Positions 21,589-33,083 of a stretch of DNA of 64,000 nt are shown in pieces (the first letter of the stretch is position 1; every line of letters starts with the position of its first letter). The position numbers and the translations under genes are program-made. Origin of the DNA: Pinus tabuliformis (Eukaryota; Streptophyta; Pinopsida; Pinales; Pinaceae); assembly GCA_031772625.1 (NCBI GenBank), contig CM062807.1, forward strand, positions 1,149,025,007-1,149,089,006, in the 5' to 3' direction. Under the pieces are notes generated by a model, which saw nothing but the letters and a program-made list of their open reading frames with translations, did not search any database and was not told the DNA's origin.

Positions 21589-22682
21589 TGTTATAGACAT
21601 TTTTGTGCCTTACAGCATTGAGCATGAAATGTCCATAATCTAAGGGATCCAAAGTCCCTAAACATGTTGTTCCTACCCCTAGAGGAACAAGGCCAACTAA
21701 CCACAGCAATTCACAGAAGTTCTCCACCTGAAACCACTCAAAAACAAGTCAATTCAGGATCATGTCAACTGCTCCACTGAGCATCTGCGCTGAATGTCAA
21801 CTGCTACACTGGCTACCTGCGTTGAATGTCAACTCCAACACTAGCTACCTACGCTGAGCGAGTTTGGACATGTGGCAGACTCATTCCTCAAGGTGTCAGA
21901 GCCCAGGAAGCTTCCAAAATGACACATGCCTCAGGGAATTCGACTGGTGATGAGTAAGAGGTTCCAAATCTCCAAGTGGAAGCAAGAACCTCCAAGTGGA
22001 CTCAAGAACTGAGAGAGCGAGAGGACACTAGTCAGATCTCAAGCTGACTCATCCTCTCTCCAAAATAACTATATATAGATCTCTCCTCCATGAGATCTAG
22101 AGGCTGGAATCTTGTTATTGTAAAGAATTGTTGTTGGTTTGAGACTGGAAACATTGGGTGCTTAATGCTTTGAAGGGAGCTGAAGAAGGAATTCCATTCT
22201 GCTGGGAAGGAGATGCTGGATTGGAGCCCTCTAGGTTGTATCTCTTCCTGAACCTTGTTATCAATCAATAAAGCTATCTTGGTTCTCTCCTATATGTTGG
22301 TGTATTTTGTATGATTGCATTAGTGTATTTGATTTACTTCTAATCCTGAATCATTTATGAATATGAATATTTTCCTTCGTGTTGTGTTCTTCTCTTGTCA
22401 CAAGTAGCTGTTCTCTTGTCACAGGTAGCTGTTCTCTTTTGATCTCGTGGGAATCAAGTAGCTGTTCTCTTGAGCAAGCGAGGAGGCAAGTAGCTGTGAA
22501 CACCCGAAGAGAAGAGGATCTAGATCGAGGGACAAACGGAAGACAACGGTAAGTCTATCGATCTCCCCTCTTTCACATTTCATAAAGGAAGAAACCATAA
22601 TAGCTGTATCTGTTTGTTGCTAAGGCACTATCACACCTTAGGTGGATAGGATCGTCCTGCATAGGCATTTTTCCCCACAACA
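21589..22682 (+). repeat. C 3' LTR
   Basis: 1,094 bp, about 98 % identical by eye to 14687-15780. Most differences are transitions, as expected from cytosine methylation decay. Preceded by a purine tract and followed by TSD ACTAT. Confidence 0.93.
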
Positions 22683-22861
22683 ACTATTTCGAAATATGGA
22701 GTCATACTCCTCCACCATCACATCAACCCAAACCGGCTGCTACACTGCTTCCTGAAAAGAAGATGGCTCGGTCAAAACACATACGCCCATAAGTTCCATG
22801 TATCCAGTGTACCTATCTGGTGACCTCCTTTGTCTGTGCTAAGAAGAGGGTGCTCCCATAT
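22683..22861 (-). pseudogene. Copia RT-upstream fragment, part 2
   Basis: The minus strand matches 26995-27150 of the plus-strand copia: the Pol segment before RT, including the tgggttgatgtgatggtggag block. It is the continuation of 14582-14686, separated by element C. It ends near 22861 against copia sequence on the opposite strand. Confidence 0.75.
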
Positions 22862-23210
22862 TCTCCCATAGAGACAGTCGAGCAGAGTCCATTCTGGAGA
22901 GATTCCATTCAGATGTGTGTGGACCATTCTCGACGGCATCCACGGCCAAACAAAGGTATTATGTTATATTTTTTCATGACTATTCTCATAAATGTTGGCT
23001 ATTTATTATGCAAAAAATGGATCAAACTTTCACAAATTTTTGTGAGTTCAAAGCATTGGTGGAGAAAGAGTTTGGAAAGAAGGTTAAAGCTCTACGGAGT
23101 GATAGCAGCGGTGAGTATGTCTCCAATGAGTTTAAGAACTTCTGTGCAGCAGAAGGGATTAAACGAGAGTTGACGGCTCCCCATAACCCTCAACAAAATG
23201 GCATTGCTGA
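22862..23210 (+). pseudogene. Copia integrase core, 5' part
   Basis: The frame starting at 22915 encodes VCGPFSTASTAKQRYYVIFF, then ALRSDSSGEY with the second catalytic Asp, and PHNPQQNGIAD. These are the first two thirds of a Ty1/copia integrase core. The catalytic Glu normally follows NGIA; the coding sequence is cut exactly there by the solo LTR at 23211. The upstream part is shifted into another frame. Confidence 0.85.
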
Positions 23211-24689
23211 TGTTAGCCTCCTGTTGCAACAGGTTTCATTTTTCATGATTGACATTTTTACATGCCAAATATGTCATCTTTCTTGCAGCAAGGTTCCATA
23301 TTTCCAGAGAAGAGAACCAGAGAAGAAGTAATAAAGTGTGCCAATTCAAATGCCACTGTTGTCTCCAATTTTGATGAGTTGTTCCAGTTTTGAAGAATTT
23401 CTTAAAGGGAGGTCCAGACAGTCTAATCCTGGCCTCCCTAGGTTTCAATTTCCTATTTTAGAATATAGAGAATGACATCTGTCCAAACAGTTTAATCTTG
23501 GCAGATTTGTAGATAGGTAGAGAATCAAAGGGACCCAACTGTTTAATCTGGGCCCTGGCAGAAACAAGTGTAGATTTAGATAGGAAAATAGAAAAAAGGA
23601 AAAATTGTAAGGATGGGTCTGCAAGTCTAAGTGCACCCAAAACAAAAAGAAGAAAAAATGTTAGGACAGTAGGCTGGGTAGGTAGCTTTGATGTGGCAGA
23701 ATCATGATTGGTGATCAATTTTGTATCTCACAATGTCTCATCTTTTCAGATCACAGTTATCAGGCAGTTTTGCAGTTTCATGGAGGTACTCAGGCTGGAA
23801 TTCACTAACCTCCCCTTTCTTCTCATTTCCCCCAAGTCATTTACTGACATCCCCCAAGAGGTCAAGATCTGCTTGAGCCTCTCAGTTTCATTATTTCCAT
23901 GACATGTACCTTGGTGAACATCTCCTTCGCTCAAGGACTTCTCACTCAGTGTTTGTGAGCCTTCTTTTCCCCAAAATGGCATAAGGTCTCACACCTTAGC
24001 GCCCTCTTTTCATCTCCATATTAACTTTTAACTTTATTATATAACTCCCTATCAGTTTTTCCCTTCCCCTATTAAAATCATGTATATAAACTCCCCTATG
24101 TAAATACCCCTCCTTGGCAATATAGCCATATTCTCTATAAGTCCGGGAGATCACAGTCCATCTAGGGCTGTTTTTAGCCCATCCGAGTCATTAAGGAACT
24201 AGTTGACATCTGGTCAGCTATTAACCTCTCCCTTAACCCTAAAAACCCCCAAAAAACCCATGTTTTCACCTTTCCCCTGGTAAAATTTCACCCTAACGCT
24301 GTAAAAAAACCATATTCCACCCCTAACCTAAAGTTTCTGTGCATAAGTATTAAACCCACGCCTGTAAAACCTGCATAAACCCTTTTTCCTATAGTTTTAA
24401 ACCCATCGCGCGAATATATTAAATTTGGAATATTCCTGCGAATATTCCCACCCGCTAACCCGCCGTTACCTCGTGATCGCCGCCAACCGTTGGATCGCCC
24501 GCCCCACAGATCAACGGCTGGCGGGCATCCCCATCCCCGACACGCCCGGGCTTTAACGTCCGGGAGTTCGGCGGTTTTGTCGTTGTACTCCTGCCACGCG
24601 TCAGGCTCTGGGGTGTGGCGGAGCCCCTTCCCCCGAAACCGCCATCCCCAAAAAGCAGTGCGCCACATACCGCTTACCGCCCTGCCCAG

Positions 24690-24921
24690 TGACGTCACCA
24701 CCTACGTCACCCCCTGCACAGTCACCGCCCACGTCACCCCTTGTCCAGTCACCCGATGAGTCACTTGCTTGTGTGGCCTCCTGCCACATCAGTGCCACGA
24801 GTCCCCGCCACCGTACCTGCCACGTCATCGTCCGTACGTGATGACATCATGCTGACATAATCCCGCCACGTCGCCCTGCTGACGTCATGCTGATGTCACC
24901 CACCGTACAATGCTGACGTCA
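24690..24921 (+). promoter_or_regulatory. Cluster of TGACGTCA / ACGT-core sites in S1
   Basis: Three perfect TGACGTCA palindromes (24690-24697, 24880-24887, 24914-24921), one GCN4/AP-1-type TGAGTCA (24757-24763), near-palindromes TGACATCA (24842-24849) and TGATGTCA (24891-24898), and further ACGTCA cores (24704, 24731, 24822) within 232 bp. These are classical plant bZIP (TGA, C-box) binding motifs. They lie about 700-900 bp before the TATA box, so an LTR enhancer is plausible. Confidence 0.55.
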
Positions 24922-25580
24922 TCAACACTTTTTTGGGCGCAAAGGCGCGAAAGTCGCACTTCGGAGCCCCGGAATCCAATTCTGAGGCATTTTTTAGGCC
25001 GAAATGGAGAATCTTCAGGGAATCTTTAAGGAATCTTCTCACTATGCGACCCGGGAAGCCCGAAAAGGCGCACAAATGATCGGTTTTCTTCACAGAGCAC
25101 ACCAAAAGGAGCAGAAGATCATTCCAGATGATACAGAGGCCGAGTAGCAGCCATTTACTGGTGATTAGACCCGCAGCACATCAGATCGGCAGTCCAGATT
25201 TTGTCAAAGAATATCAGAGAAGGAAAAAATGCCAAAGAGTATCAGCCGAAGATATTTTAGTGGCTCAAAGCAGCTAAGAATTAATGAGCCCCCTAGAAAG
25301 TCAAATCAAGCAGCTAAAGCCCATGCCTGCACTCAAATCACAGCTTAAACTTTAATGCAGGCAGACATCGAGGAGCAGGGACCCATGCATGTTTATTTCA
25401 GAAGACACTACAGCAAGCCACCAAGGACCATATCATTTACTTATTTCTGATACGGTGACCCTCAGCACTGCTCAAGAGATTTTTTGCATTTAATTCGAGA
25501 TAGAGTTAGGTCAATAAATTATGTTTTATGACCTGATTAGGTCAAGATGTAATAAAAGCAGTAGGTAGAAAGTTTTGCAC

Positions 25581-25588
25581 TATATATA
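25581..25588 (+). promoter_or_regulatory. Candidate TATA box of S1
   Basis: tatatata in the context cactatatatacc, followed by non-coding LTR sequence. Probable core promoter; it supports plus orientation. Confidence 0.45.
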
Positions 25589-26412
25589 CCACCCTTTGTA
25601 TAGTTTTAAGGGTTGGTTAATTGAGAATTTTCACTAGAGACTCGGTGTGTATACCTGAATTTGTCTGTAATCAAAGATTGCTTAAAGCTTGGAGAGCGAA
25701 CTGTCTGTTGTTGATGAATGTTTTGAAGAGTTGAAGATGGAATTCCTGCGCTGCGGCCTGAAGCAATAAGTGCCTCTTATCTCTGTTTATGTGTTTGCCA
25801 TTATCTAAATAGCAGAAAAAAGGAATAGCCTAGAATTAGTTTAAATACTCTCTATGCTCAATTTCTGTTGTTTCTTGATGTTTTCCTCTAAAAGAATTGG
25901 TTATGAACATTGAATTCCTCCCGGCTCATGTTTACCCCAATTCACCTGTGTTGGCCAATTATCTAGGGATTCTTAACTGCCCCTAGGTAGCGCCCTGTTA
26001 CCTTCTTTGCTAATCTGTTGGAGAGATTCTTAATTGCCTCTCTTTCTTTAGCATTCATTCCATCCTTTGAACCTGAAAATTGCTTCAAGCTCAGTTATCT
26101 TGCTCCATGTTCCCTCACTGTTATTAAGGAAGTACACCGGCAGTTCCCCTCCTCGACTCCACGCCCAATGGTTTGAAAGATTCAGACTATACTCTGCCTC
26201 TCTACCTGAAAGTGTTAGTTTTCCCACCAAAACAAAACAAAAAACCCTCTGGACCCAAGACCTAGCCTAAAATCTTTTTCAAACAAAGCTAAATCTAAAA
26301 GAGAGAGCCCTCTCTGATTGCAGGTTGGCTAGAACCTGCAGTCCAAAGTTGGTTTGTGGTTACCTCGGCCGTATCCCTTTCTTAACCTTTAGGGACAACC
26401 TGAGTGATAACA

Positions 26413-28625
26413 GCTGAGAGGAATAACAGGGGCATTGTAGGGGAAACAAGGGCGATGTTGCATGATCAGGGTCTACCACTACACTTGTGGGCTAAGGCAT
26501 GCAACACAACAATTTATGTTCAGAACCATAGCCCACATTGGATACTTGAGATGAAGACATCAGAGGAGGCTTAGTCTAGTAAGAGGCTAGATGTTGGTTA
26601 CTTCAAGATTTTTTGGTCATCAGCTTATTTCCATGTAACCAAAGATGCACGGAAGAAGATTGAGCCAACAACATAGTTGGGGATCTTTGTGGGGTACACT
26701 GATACACTCCAAAACTATCGGGTGTACATGTCGGCCAGTCAAATGATAGTGGTTCATAGGGATATCAAGTTCGATGAGGAGAAGGCCATGCGAGTATCCC
26801 TTGAGAGGGAGCTTGAGATACATGCGGATGAGGAGCTTTTAGCTCCTAAAGTTGAGGGGCCTCAGATTGATGTGGAGCAGCCACATGTAGAGGTTCAGAG
26901 AGTGGAGACATCCACTCAGGAAGAGTCTTCCAGAGAGGGAAGAAAGCACACTAGAGAGGCTGACAGATTGTTGGATGATGCACGAGAGAATGTGGGAGCA
27001 CCCTCTTCTCAGCACAGACAGAGGAGGTCACCAGAGAGGTACACTGGATACATGGCACTTATGGGTGCATGTGTTGTGACAGAGCCATCTTCCATTTAGG
27101 AAGGAGTGCAGCAGCTAGTTTGGGTTGATGTGATGGTGGAGGAGTATGACTCCATACTTCGAAATAGCATTTGGGATGTGGTCATGAGACCGAAGGACAA
27201 GTCAGTTGTGAGTTCCTGTTGGCTTTACAAGGTAAAGCAAGCTGCAGATGGTAGTGTGGAGAAGCATAAGGCCAGATTTGTGGACCGTGGATTTTCACAG
27301 GTAGAGGGGATTGACTATGATGAGACCTTTTCTCTTGTTGCAAGGTACTTGTCAATTAAATCTATTTTGGAAAATATCAGCACATATGGCTTGGAAGATC
27401 CATCGTATGGATGTGAATACTTCCTTCCTCAATGGCATGATTAAGAAAGAAGTGTACATAGAGCAGCCCGAAGGTTTTGAAACCTTGGACATTGAGTCAC
27501 ATGTGTGCTGACTCAAGAGACCATTGTATGGGCTGAAGCAAGAACCTTGTGCTTGGTACACCATGATAGAGAGCTACTTCATTGGGTTGGGCTTCACGAA
27601 GAGTGAAACGGATGCGAACATGTATCACATAGTGGTGGAAGGTAAGTTTTTTATCATTGTACTTTATGTAGATGATCTCATACTGACAGGTGATGAGAAG
27701 CTCATCAAATATTGCAAGGAGGGCCTTGAAAGAGAGTTTGAGATGAAGGACATGGGGCTCATGCATTACTTTATTGGTATGGGAGGTATGGCAAGGAGAT
27801 GGGGAGTTGTTTGTATCTCAGGGAAAGTATGCCAATGAGATACTTAGTAGATTCTGCATGGAGATCAGTAAACCCATGGAGACTCCTCTAGCTAGTAATT
27901 GGAGGAAGGAGGATGCTACTTCAGGGGAAGTGGTGGAAGCTACTGTTTACAGGAAGCTTGTGGGTTCACTTATGTACTTGGTGAACACATGACTGGATAT
28001 GTGCTATGCAGTTAACCAACTTAGTCAAGTGATGATTTTGCCTACCAAGTTGTATTGGAAGGTAGCAAAGAATGTATTGAGATACCTTAGAGGCACTAAT
28101 CAGTTTGGGTTATGGTACAGATGGACAGAGGGAGTGCAGCTTCAAGGCTTCACTAATGCAGATTGGGCAGGAAGTCCATCCGAAATGAAGAGTGCATCAA
28201 GAGTGATATTCAATATTGGGTCAGTGGCAGTTTCTTGGTACAGCAGGAAACAGAGATCGGTTTCACTTAGTTCAGCAGAGGCAGAGTACATGGCTGCAAG
28301 TTAGGAAGCATGTGAGACTATCTAGATGAGGAAGATCCTGGTTGGTTTTTTTGGTCAGCAGATGGATCTGAAAGTGATTTATTGTGATAATCAAAGTTGT
28401 ATCAAACTCTCTGAAAATCCAGTCTTTCATGATCGGTCCAAGCATATTGATATCCAGTATCATCATCTCAGAGATTATGTATTGAGGCGGATCATGTTGT
28501 TAGATTACATTCCCACGGAGGAGAAAGATGCTAACATCTAGAAGAAGGCATTATCAAGATGTAAATTTGAGTTTCACAGAGACAGGATCGGGGTAGTTGA
28601 TAATCCCTTTCTTGTTGAGAGGGAG
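26413..28625 (+). pseudogene. Copia integrase end, RT and RNase H
   Basis: Continuation of the copia pol after S1. It starts with the integrase end (about 26440-26520), then the linker 26677-27099, RT 27106-27840 and RNase H 27990-28560. RT motifs are SIWDVVMRPKDKSVVSSCW, KARFVDRGFSQVEGIDYDET and the intact catalytic LYVDDLILTG (near 27661). RNase H has VSLSSAEAEYMAAS. Stops (for example at 27097, 27442 and 27990) and frameshifts disable it. The end at 28605-28625 is the purine tract gttgagagggag before the LTR. Confidence 0.88.
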
Positions 28626-29501
28626 TGTTGAGAAATGGCAACAAGAAATTCTAGCTTAATTTGTCCTTGAATTAAACTGTGAATTGAATTCAAATTCTAT
28701 TCTCATAGCAACTTAAATAGTTAAATTAAGTTTATTAAACTTACTTAACTTAGGAAAGTCAAGTTGGAAGTCATGTATATGTTCTCCCTACTTTGTAGGA
28801 GCATAGTGTGAGTTAATTATGAGTTGTAAAATAGAAGACTCAGTTTCATGAGTTAGTTCAGTTAAATTAGTTCTCAAACTGATTGAGAGAACTAATAGTG
28901 AGTTAACAGTCAGTGGTGACACTAATGAACTCCACCAGTGCTACTCTAGTTAACTGAATATTTACTCATCAGAAACTCATGCATTTTTATTCTAAGAAAG
29001 ATCGAGTTGAGACTAGAGTGCAGGGACAGTGTACTATTTGTTTTAGATTTTTCTGAGTTGCATTGATAGTACATGCAACCAAGAATTGGTCCTTAATGGA
29101 TTGCACATTTTTTAGAGGCTTTATTTCCCCTTAAATACAAGCTATCCTTCATAGGATTTACACATTGGAGTAGAGACTTGGAGAGCTTGTGAATTGGCTA
29201 AGATTTGGTCTTGAGCTTGCTTATGAGTTGGAGATTGAATTTGTTGAGTGTTGGTATTTTTCTAGAGAGAACAAGAATTGTAATTTCATCTTGATTTCTT
29301 GATTAATACAAAACAGATAGTGGGGTTTTGAGTTGTGGCTTTCCCCATATATTTATTGTGTTATGTGTCTTTGATTCTCTTCCTATATTAATTATTGTTT
29401 GCTCGATGTTTATGGGCTTCCACTTTAAAGAGTAGAAGTAGATTCTTGTCTCTTTCTTTAGCAAATTGCATTAGCTTGTGAATCTATAGGATTTTTTTAC
29501 A
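28626..29501 (+). repeat. Copia LTR X3
   Basis: 876 bp, TGTTGAGAAATGGC...TTTTTTACA, homologous to X1 and X2 on the opposite strand. It follows pol and its purine tract, so it is a 3' LTR, yet a primer site follows it directly. Confidence 0.85.
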
Positions 29502-30350
29502 GGTGGTATGAGAGGTTACAAGGAGCCACGTAGAACAGATTAGCAGCAGTCCGTGTGAGAAGAGAAATATATTTTTTCTCGTGGTTAATGTTATAATGCA
29601 CCTTGTAGGTTATACATAGGGTGTTATAAAGCATGTCATGTCACTAAGCACCGTGTTACAAGAGGTGAACTTATCGTGATTCGGGAGCACGCGGTTTCTT
29701 TTGAGGTGGGAAGTGTTATCTCACTAACCCGAACAACCTTCACGTATAGGGAGTTAACATGTAGCGTTGTCATCAAAAGAGGCGCGTTAATAGACCGAAT
29801 AATGTATTTTAAAAATTGTGAAGTCACGTTCACTTGGATTATATGTTGAGAGGTCTTTTAAAAACATTCAAAAGTCAACAAAAGTCTTGTAAAGAGTCAC
29901 GTAGGCTTACTTAAATCACATGAAAGTGGCTAGTTTAATACATGAACATTGATTTTATAGAAGGTCTTTCAAAATAAAAACTTTTCATATATATTAAAAG
30001 GGTTTTTAAAAAGGGTTGTTTTTAAAGGGTTATTGAAAAGGTTTTTGGAAAAAAGTTTTTTTTTAAGTATTTAAAAAAAAAAAAAAAAAAAAAAATTGGG
30101 TTTTTTTATAAAAGGAGAAATTTAGGAGTTTTTGAAGAGAAATTTTTAGAGAAAGATGGCCTGCTCAAATTTCCAACCCTAGTTCCCACCGTAAATAGGG
30201 AAGGATTACGATGTGTGGGGCAAGACTCTAAGAGGAAAATAGAGCTTGGAAAATCCCACTCAAGAGTGGATGATGGTTGTCAAAACAATAAAATTGAAAC
30301 CCATTATGCAAGCATGCATATGGATGAATAAGTTGGAACAAATATTTTTA
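29502..30350 (+). pseudogene. Copia primer site, leader and decayed gag start
   Basis: TGGTATGAGAGG at 29504-29515 resembles the initiator-Met primer site. The leader to 29795 matches 5640-5935. The next 350 bp are AT-rich with homopolymers (A run near 30069-30091). From 30156 an ATG starts a stop-containing frame (MACSNFQP, then GKDYDVW) that looks like a decayed copia gag start. This supports a second copia unit sharing the X3 LTR. Confidence 0.5.
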
Positions 30351-30353
30351 TTA

Positions 30354-31195
30354 GTCTTCTTGTGGAGAGAACTCATATTTTTGTAGCTCCACTTTCATTT
30401 TCTGCAGGGATGTAATTGTATTGATGGAAATAATGAAGATTGGTGACATGTTCAGCTTCTAAATCATGGTCTCCTTCATAGGAATATGAGTTTCCTTGGG
30501 TTGGCCATCCTAGGAGCCTCAGATCCATTTTGTATCATTTACTTCTCTTCCTTTCACTTCTTATTCACATGCATCTCTTATTCTTGTTTTTTCCTATTTC
30601 TGGATTTAGTATTGATGATTTATTGTTGTAGGATTGGGTTAAATGGTTGAAGTAAGTTCTTTTTTCAAGGTCACAAGCACCATTTCATCCTTGGAACAAC
30701 TTTGGAAGGTCATATTAATCATTAAGATACTTGGATTAGCTTTCTTATTCCCAAATCTAGATTTCTGGAAGTCTTCTTGTGGAGAGAACTCGTATTTTTG
30801 TAGCTCCACTTTCATTTCTTGCAGGGATGTAATTGTATTGATGGAAATAATGAAGATTTGTGCCATGTTCAACTTCTAAATCTTAGTCTCCTTCATAGGA
30901 CTCTGAGTTTGTTTGGGCATGGCCATCTCGGGAGCCACAGAGCTCTTTTTTATCATTTACTTTTCTTCCTTTAACTTCTTATTCACATGCATCTCTTGTT
31001 CTTGTTTTTTTTCTATTTCTGCATTTAGTATTAATTATTTCTTGTTGTAGGATTGGGTTAAATCGTTGAAGTAATTTATTTTGCAGGATCACAGGAATAA
31101 TTTCATCATTGGAATAGATTTGGAAGGTCATAGTAATCATTGAGCTACTTGGATTAGTTTGTCTATTCCCAAATCTAGATTTTTGGGAGTCCCTT
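30354..31195 (+). repeat. 417-bp tandem duplication
   Basis: Two direct copies start with gtcttcttgtggagagaactc at 30354 and 30771, and the start of a third (gtcccttgtgg) lies at 31189. Copies are about 90 % alike by eye. No coding sequence seen; origin unknown. Confidence 0.75.
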
Positions 31196-31479
31196 GTGGC
31201 AAATAACAGTAAATTTCTGTTGTTTTTTAGAGCATGCTAACAAGCTTCAATCGAGTTGATTCCACTTTCACTAGATCACAAAGAAATTATAGTTAATAGC
31301 AAAAATTACCCCATTGAATTTGCACTTGATTAGGTTAGGCATTTGATATATTTACTAGCTCACTAGTTCTCGAATTTCTAGATTTTAGACTACTAATTTT
31401 TTGTTATTCTTTAGCATGGGTTAATAGAGGTGTTTTTGAGTCATTCCACTTGGAATGGAGACCTAAGACATCCTAGTCG
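31196..31479. other. Unassigned AT-rich spacer
   Basis: I see no gene, repeat boundary or motif here. It joins the tandem duplication to the family-A LTR fragment. Confidence 0.4.
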
Positions 31480-32515
31480 ATAACAAGCTAAGAATTTACA
31501 CATTATTTGCAAAAGAGACCTACTTTAACCTTGCTTTCTAACATCTAGTTATTTAGACTAAGTAAGCATGGAAAATAACTTCAAACTACTATGACTGTTA
31601 TATGCATGTACTAACAAGAAATTTCAAAAAAATTATCCTTTTTATTTTCAATTTTATAAATGTAAACGTTAAGTGAACCAATCTGATCTTGTGCAGGGGA
31701 GAAAGGGATGGGGAAATGGGTCCAGACTTGTGCTGAGGGTATGGAAGCCAAGTGGAGACCTAACCTAAGCTCAGATGATCATTTTTGCTTAATTCGGGCT
31801 TAAAACAGGCTACTACAAGGTTTCATGTAGTACTATAGGATGTCTTGGTTTACTATATGAAATGGGGTGAAAGCTATATGAGGGTAGGTGAGGTGGAATA
31901 AAGTGTGGGAAAGGTGTCTGATGGTAGGATAAGGCATAGATGAGGTGTATACCACCCAAGGCTCAACCCAACTATATGGTTGGATTTTCTCAAGGGAGAT
32001 GTCCATTTTGCTACAAAACAGAAATTTGGATTAGGAGTTGGTAGACTTGGGTAGTATGAGTGAAGAAGACTTCGATGAGGCTAGAGAAATGATTTCTCCC
32101 AATAGATCGAAGACTCCTGCAACAACATACATTATTTCCTTCATTTATCTATAACTTCATTTACATATGGAAAATATGAATTGAATTTAGGAAAAATAGA
32201 GTTACTGATGGCTAATGGCGAAATCTATGGAATGAAATGCTTTCTAAACTACAGCAACTTAGAAAACCAAAATGACAATTGTAGGTACTTCTAAGGAATT
32301 ATAAGTAGTAATCTACTCAATCAAGAACCCTAGTCATGCAATGATCTGAAGAGACAAATATGTTTTTATGGATACGAGAGTCGGGCCCTCAAACCGTGAT
32401 CCCATGAGGGAGATGAGGAAGAGGCCACTATCACAAGCTTTTCTGAAGTATTCACTTTCATTATTGTACCACTAATCTATCTTTTTGACTAATGGGAGCA
32501 AAACTAAACAATCAT
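31480..32515 (-). repeat. Family-A LTR fragment
   Basis: Matches 260-1310 of the window in the same orientation (tttacacattatttgcaaa to gcaaaactaaacaatcatt). It is an incomplete LTR lacking both ends. At 32515 it switches into inverted sequence of the same family. Confidence 0.75.
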
Positions 32516-32695
32516 TCTCATGTTATTTTTGACATTTTGGTGATAATGGAAAGGGTTTCTTTGATCCAGCACTGAGTTGACTCAGAGGGCTAGAGCTCTT
32601 GGGTTAGGGCCCAACCCTAGCAGCAGAGGTTCCTCTTATTTTTATATATGTATGCTTAGATTACATTCGTAGTTAGATGCTGAAGTTATTTCTAT
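32516..32695 (+). repeat. Inverted family-A LTR segment
   Basis: The plus strand reads the family-A LTR in the direction opposite to the adjacent fragment: the part with actgagttgactcagagggct and gggttagggcccaacccta, also in 54180-54260 on the other strand. A foldback or inversion junction lies at 32515/32516. Element D coding begins just after. Confidence 0.65.
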
Positions 32696-32747
32696 TTTAT
32701 CCTATTTTGATTGACAAAACAATGGAGCAGGGATGGTAAAAAGGTAA

Positions 32748-33056
32748 ATGTATCGAAGTTATTTCATAGTTAGCTCCATTGTTTTTAATCCAACTAGCTT
32801 AGATGATGTATCAAATCAAGCAACTCATCTAGAAGCTAGAGGCAAAAATGTAACCCAAGATGTTGGGAAATCATCCAAACCTATTGAAAGCAAGAATAAA
32901 GGCAAGAAGAAACTTAAATGGAAGGAGAAGAAAACAAACACTATGAAGAGAGATAAACCTTCATGCACTCACTGTAAGAAGGAAGGTCACGATGAGGCAC
33001 TTTGTTCGTCATTGCATCCAAAATTGAAGCCTAAGAAGTTTGGGAGTAAAAGGTGA
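32748..33056 (+). pseudogene. D gag C-terminus with zinc knuckle
   Basis: About 100 codons, Lys-rich, with CTHCKKEGHDEALC, a CX2CX4HX4C nucleic-acid-binding knuckle. It ends at a TGA. The protease follows in the same or an adjacent frame after 27 bases. Confidence 0.8.
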
Positions 33057-33083
33057 AAGAATGTTGTTGTTATTCAAAAGGAC

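Larger units (their letters stand above)
14687..22682 (+). mobile_element. Element C: non-autonomous gag/protease LTR element
   Basis: A 7,996-bp element flanked by TSD ACTAT (14682-14686 and 22683-22687), with two 1,094-bp LTRs (14687-15780, 21589-22682). The LTRs differ at about 20 sites by eye (about 2 %), so insertion is fairly recent. A TGG-starting primer site follows the 5' LTR and a purine tract precedes the 3' LTR. The 5.8-kb interior has one gag/protease frame and no RT, RNase H or integrase. It would depend on an autonomous relative, probably Tat-like judging by the protease. The rest is non-coding and rich in hairpins. Confidence 0.9.
23211..26412. mobile_element. 3.2-kb solo LTR (S1) inside copia integrase
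   Basis: Starts TGTTAGCC and ends GATAACA, flanked by TSD GCTGA at 23206-23210 and 26413-26417. Removing it restores continuity of the copia integrase. No internal LTR pair, primer site or retroviral domain is seen, so a solo LTR left by LTR-LTR recombination is likely; a short non-autonomous element is the alternative. Base composition is uneven: AT-rich flanks and a GC-rich centre (about 24400-24950). Transcription direction is probably plus, from a TATA box at 25581. Chance ORFs in the GC-rich part are not supported. Confidence 0.85.

Noticed and set aside
24288..24828. GC-rich ORFs of up to 137 codons on either strand
   Set aside because: They overlap in several frames inside the solo LTR, have no recognisable domain, and follow from high GC and few stops.
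30060..30100. Long A run as a retroposon (LINE/SINE) poly(A) tail
   Set aside because: It lies within AT-rich decayed copia leader; no RNA polymerase III boxes or LINE domains were seen nearby.
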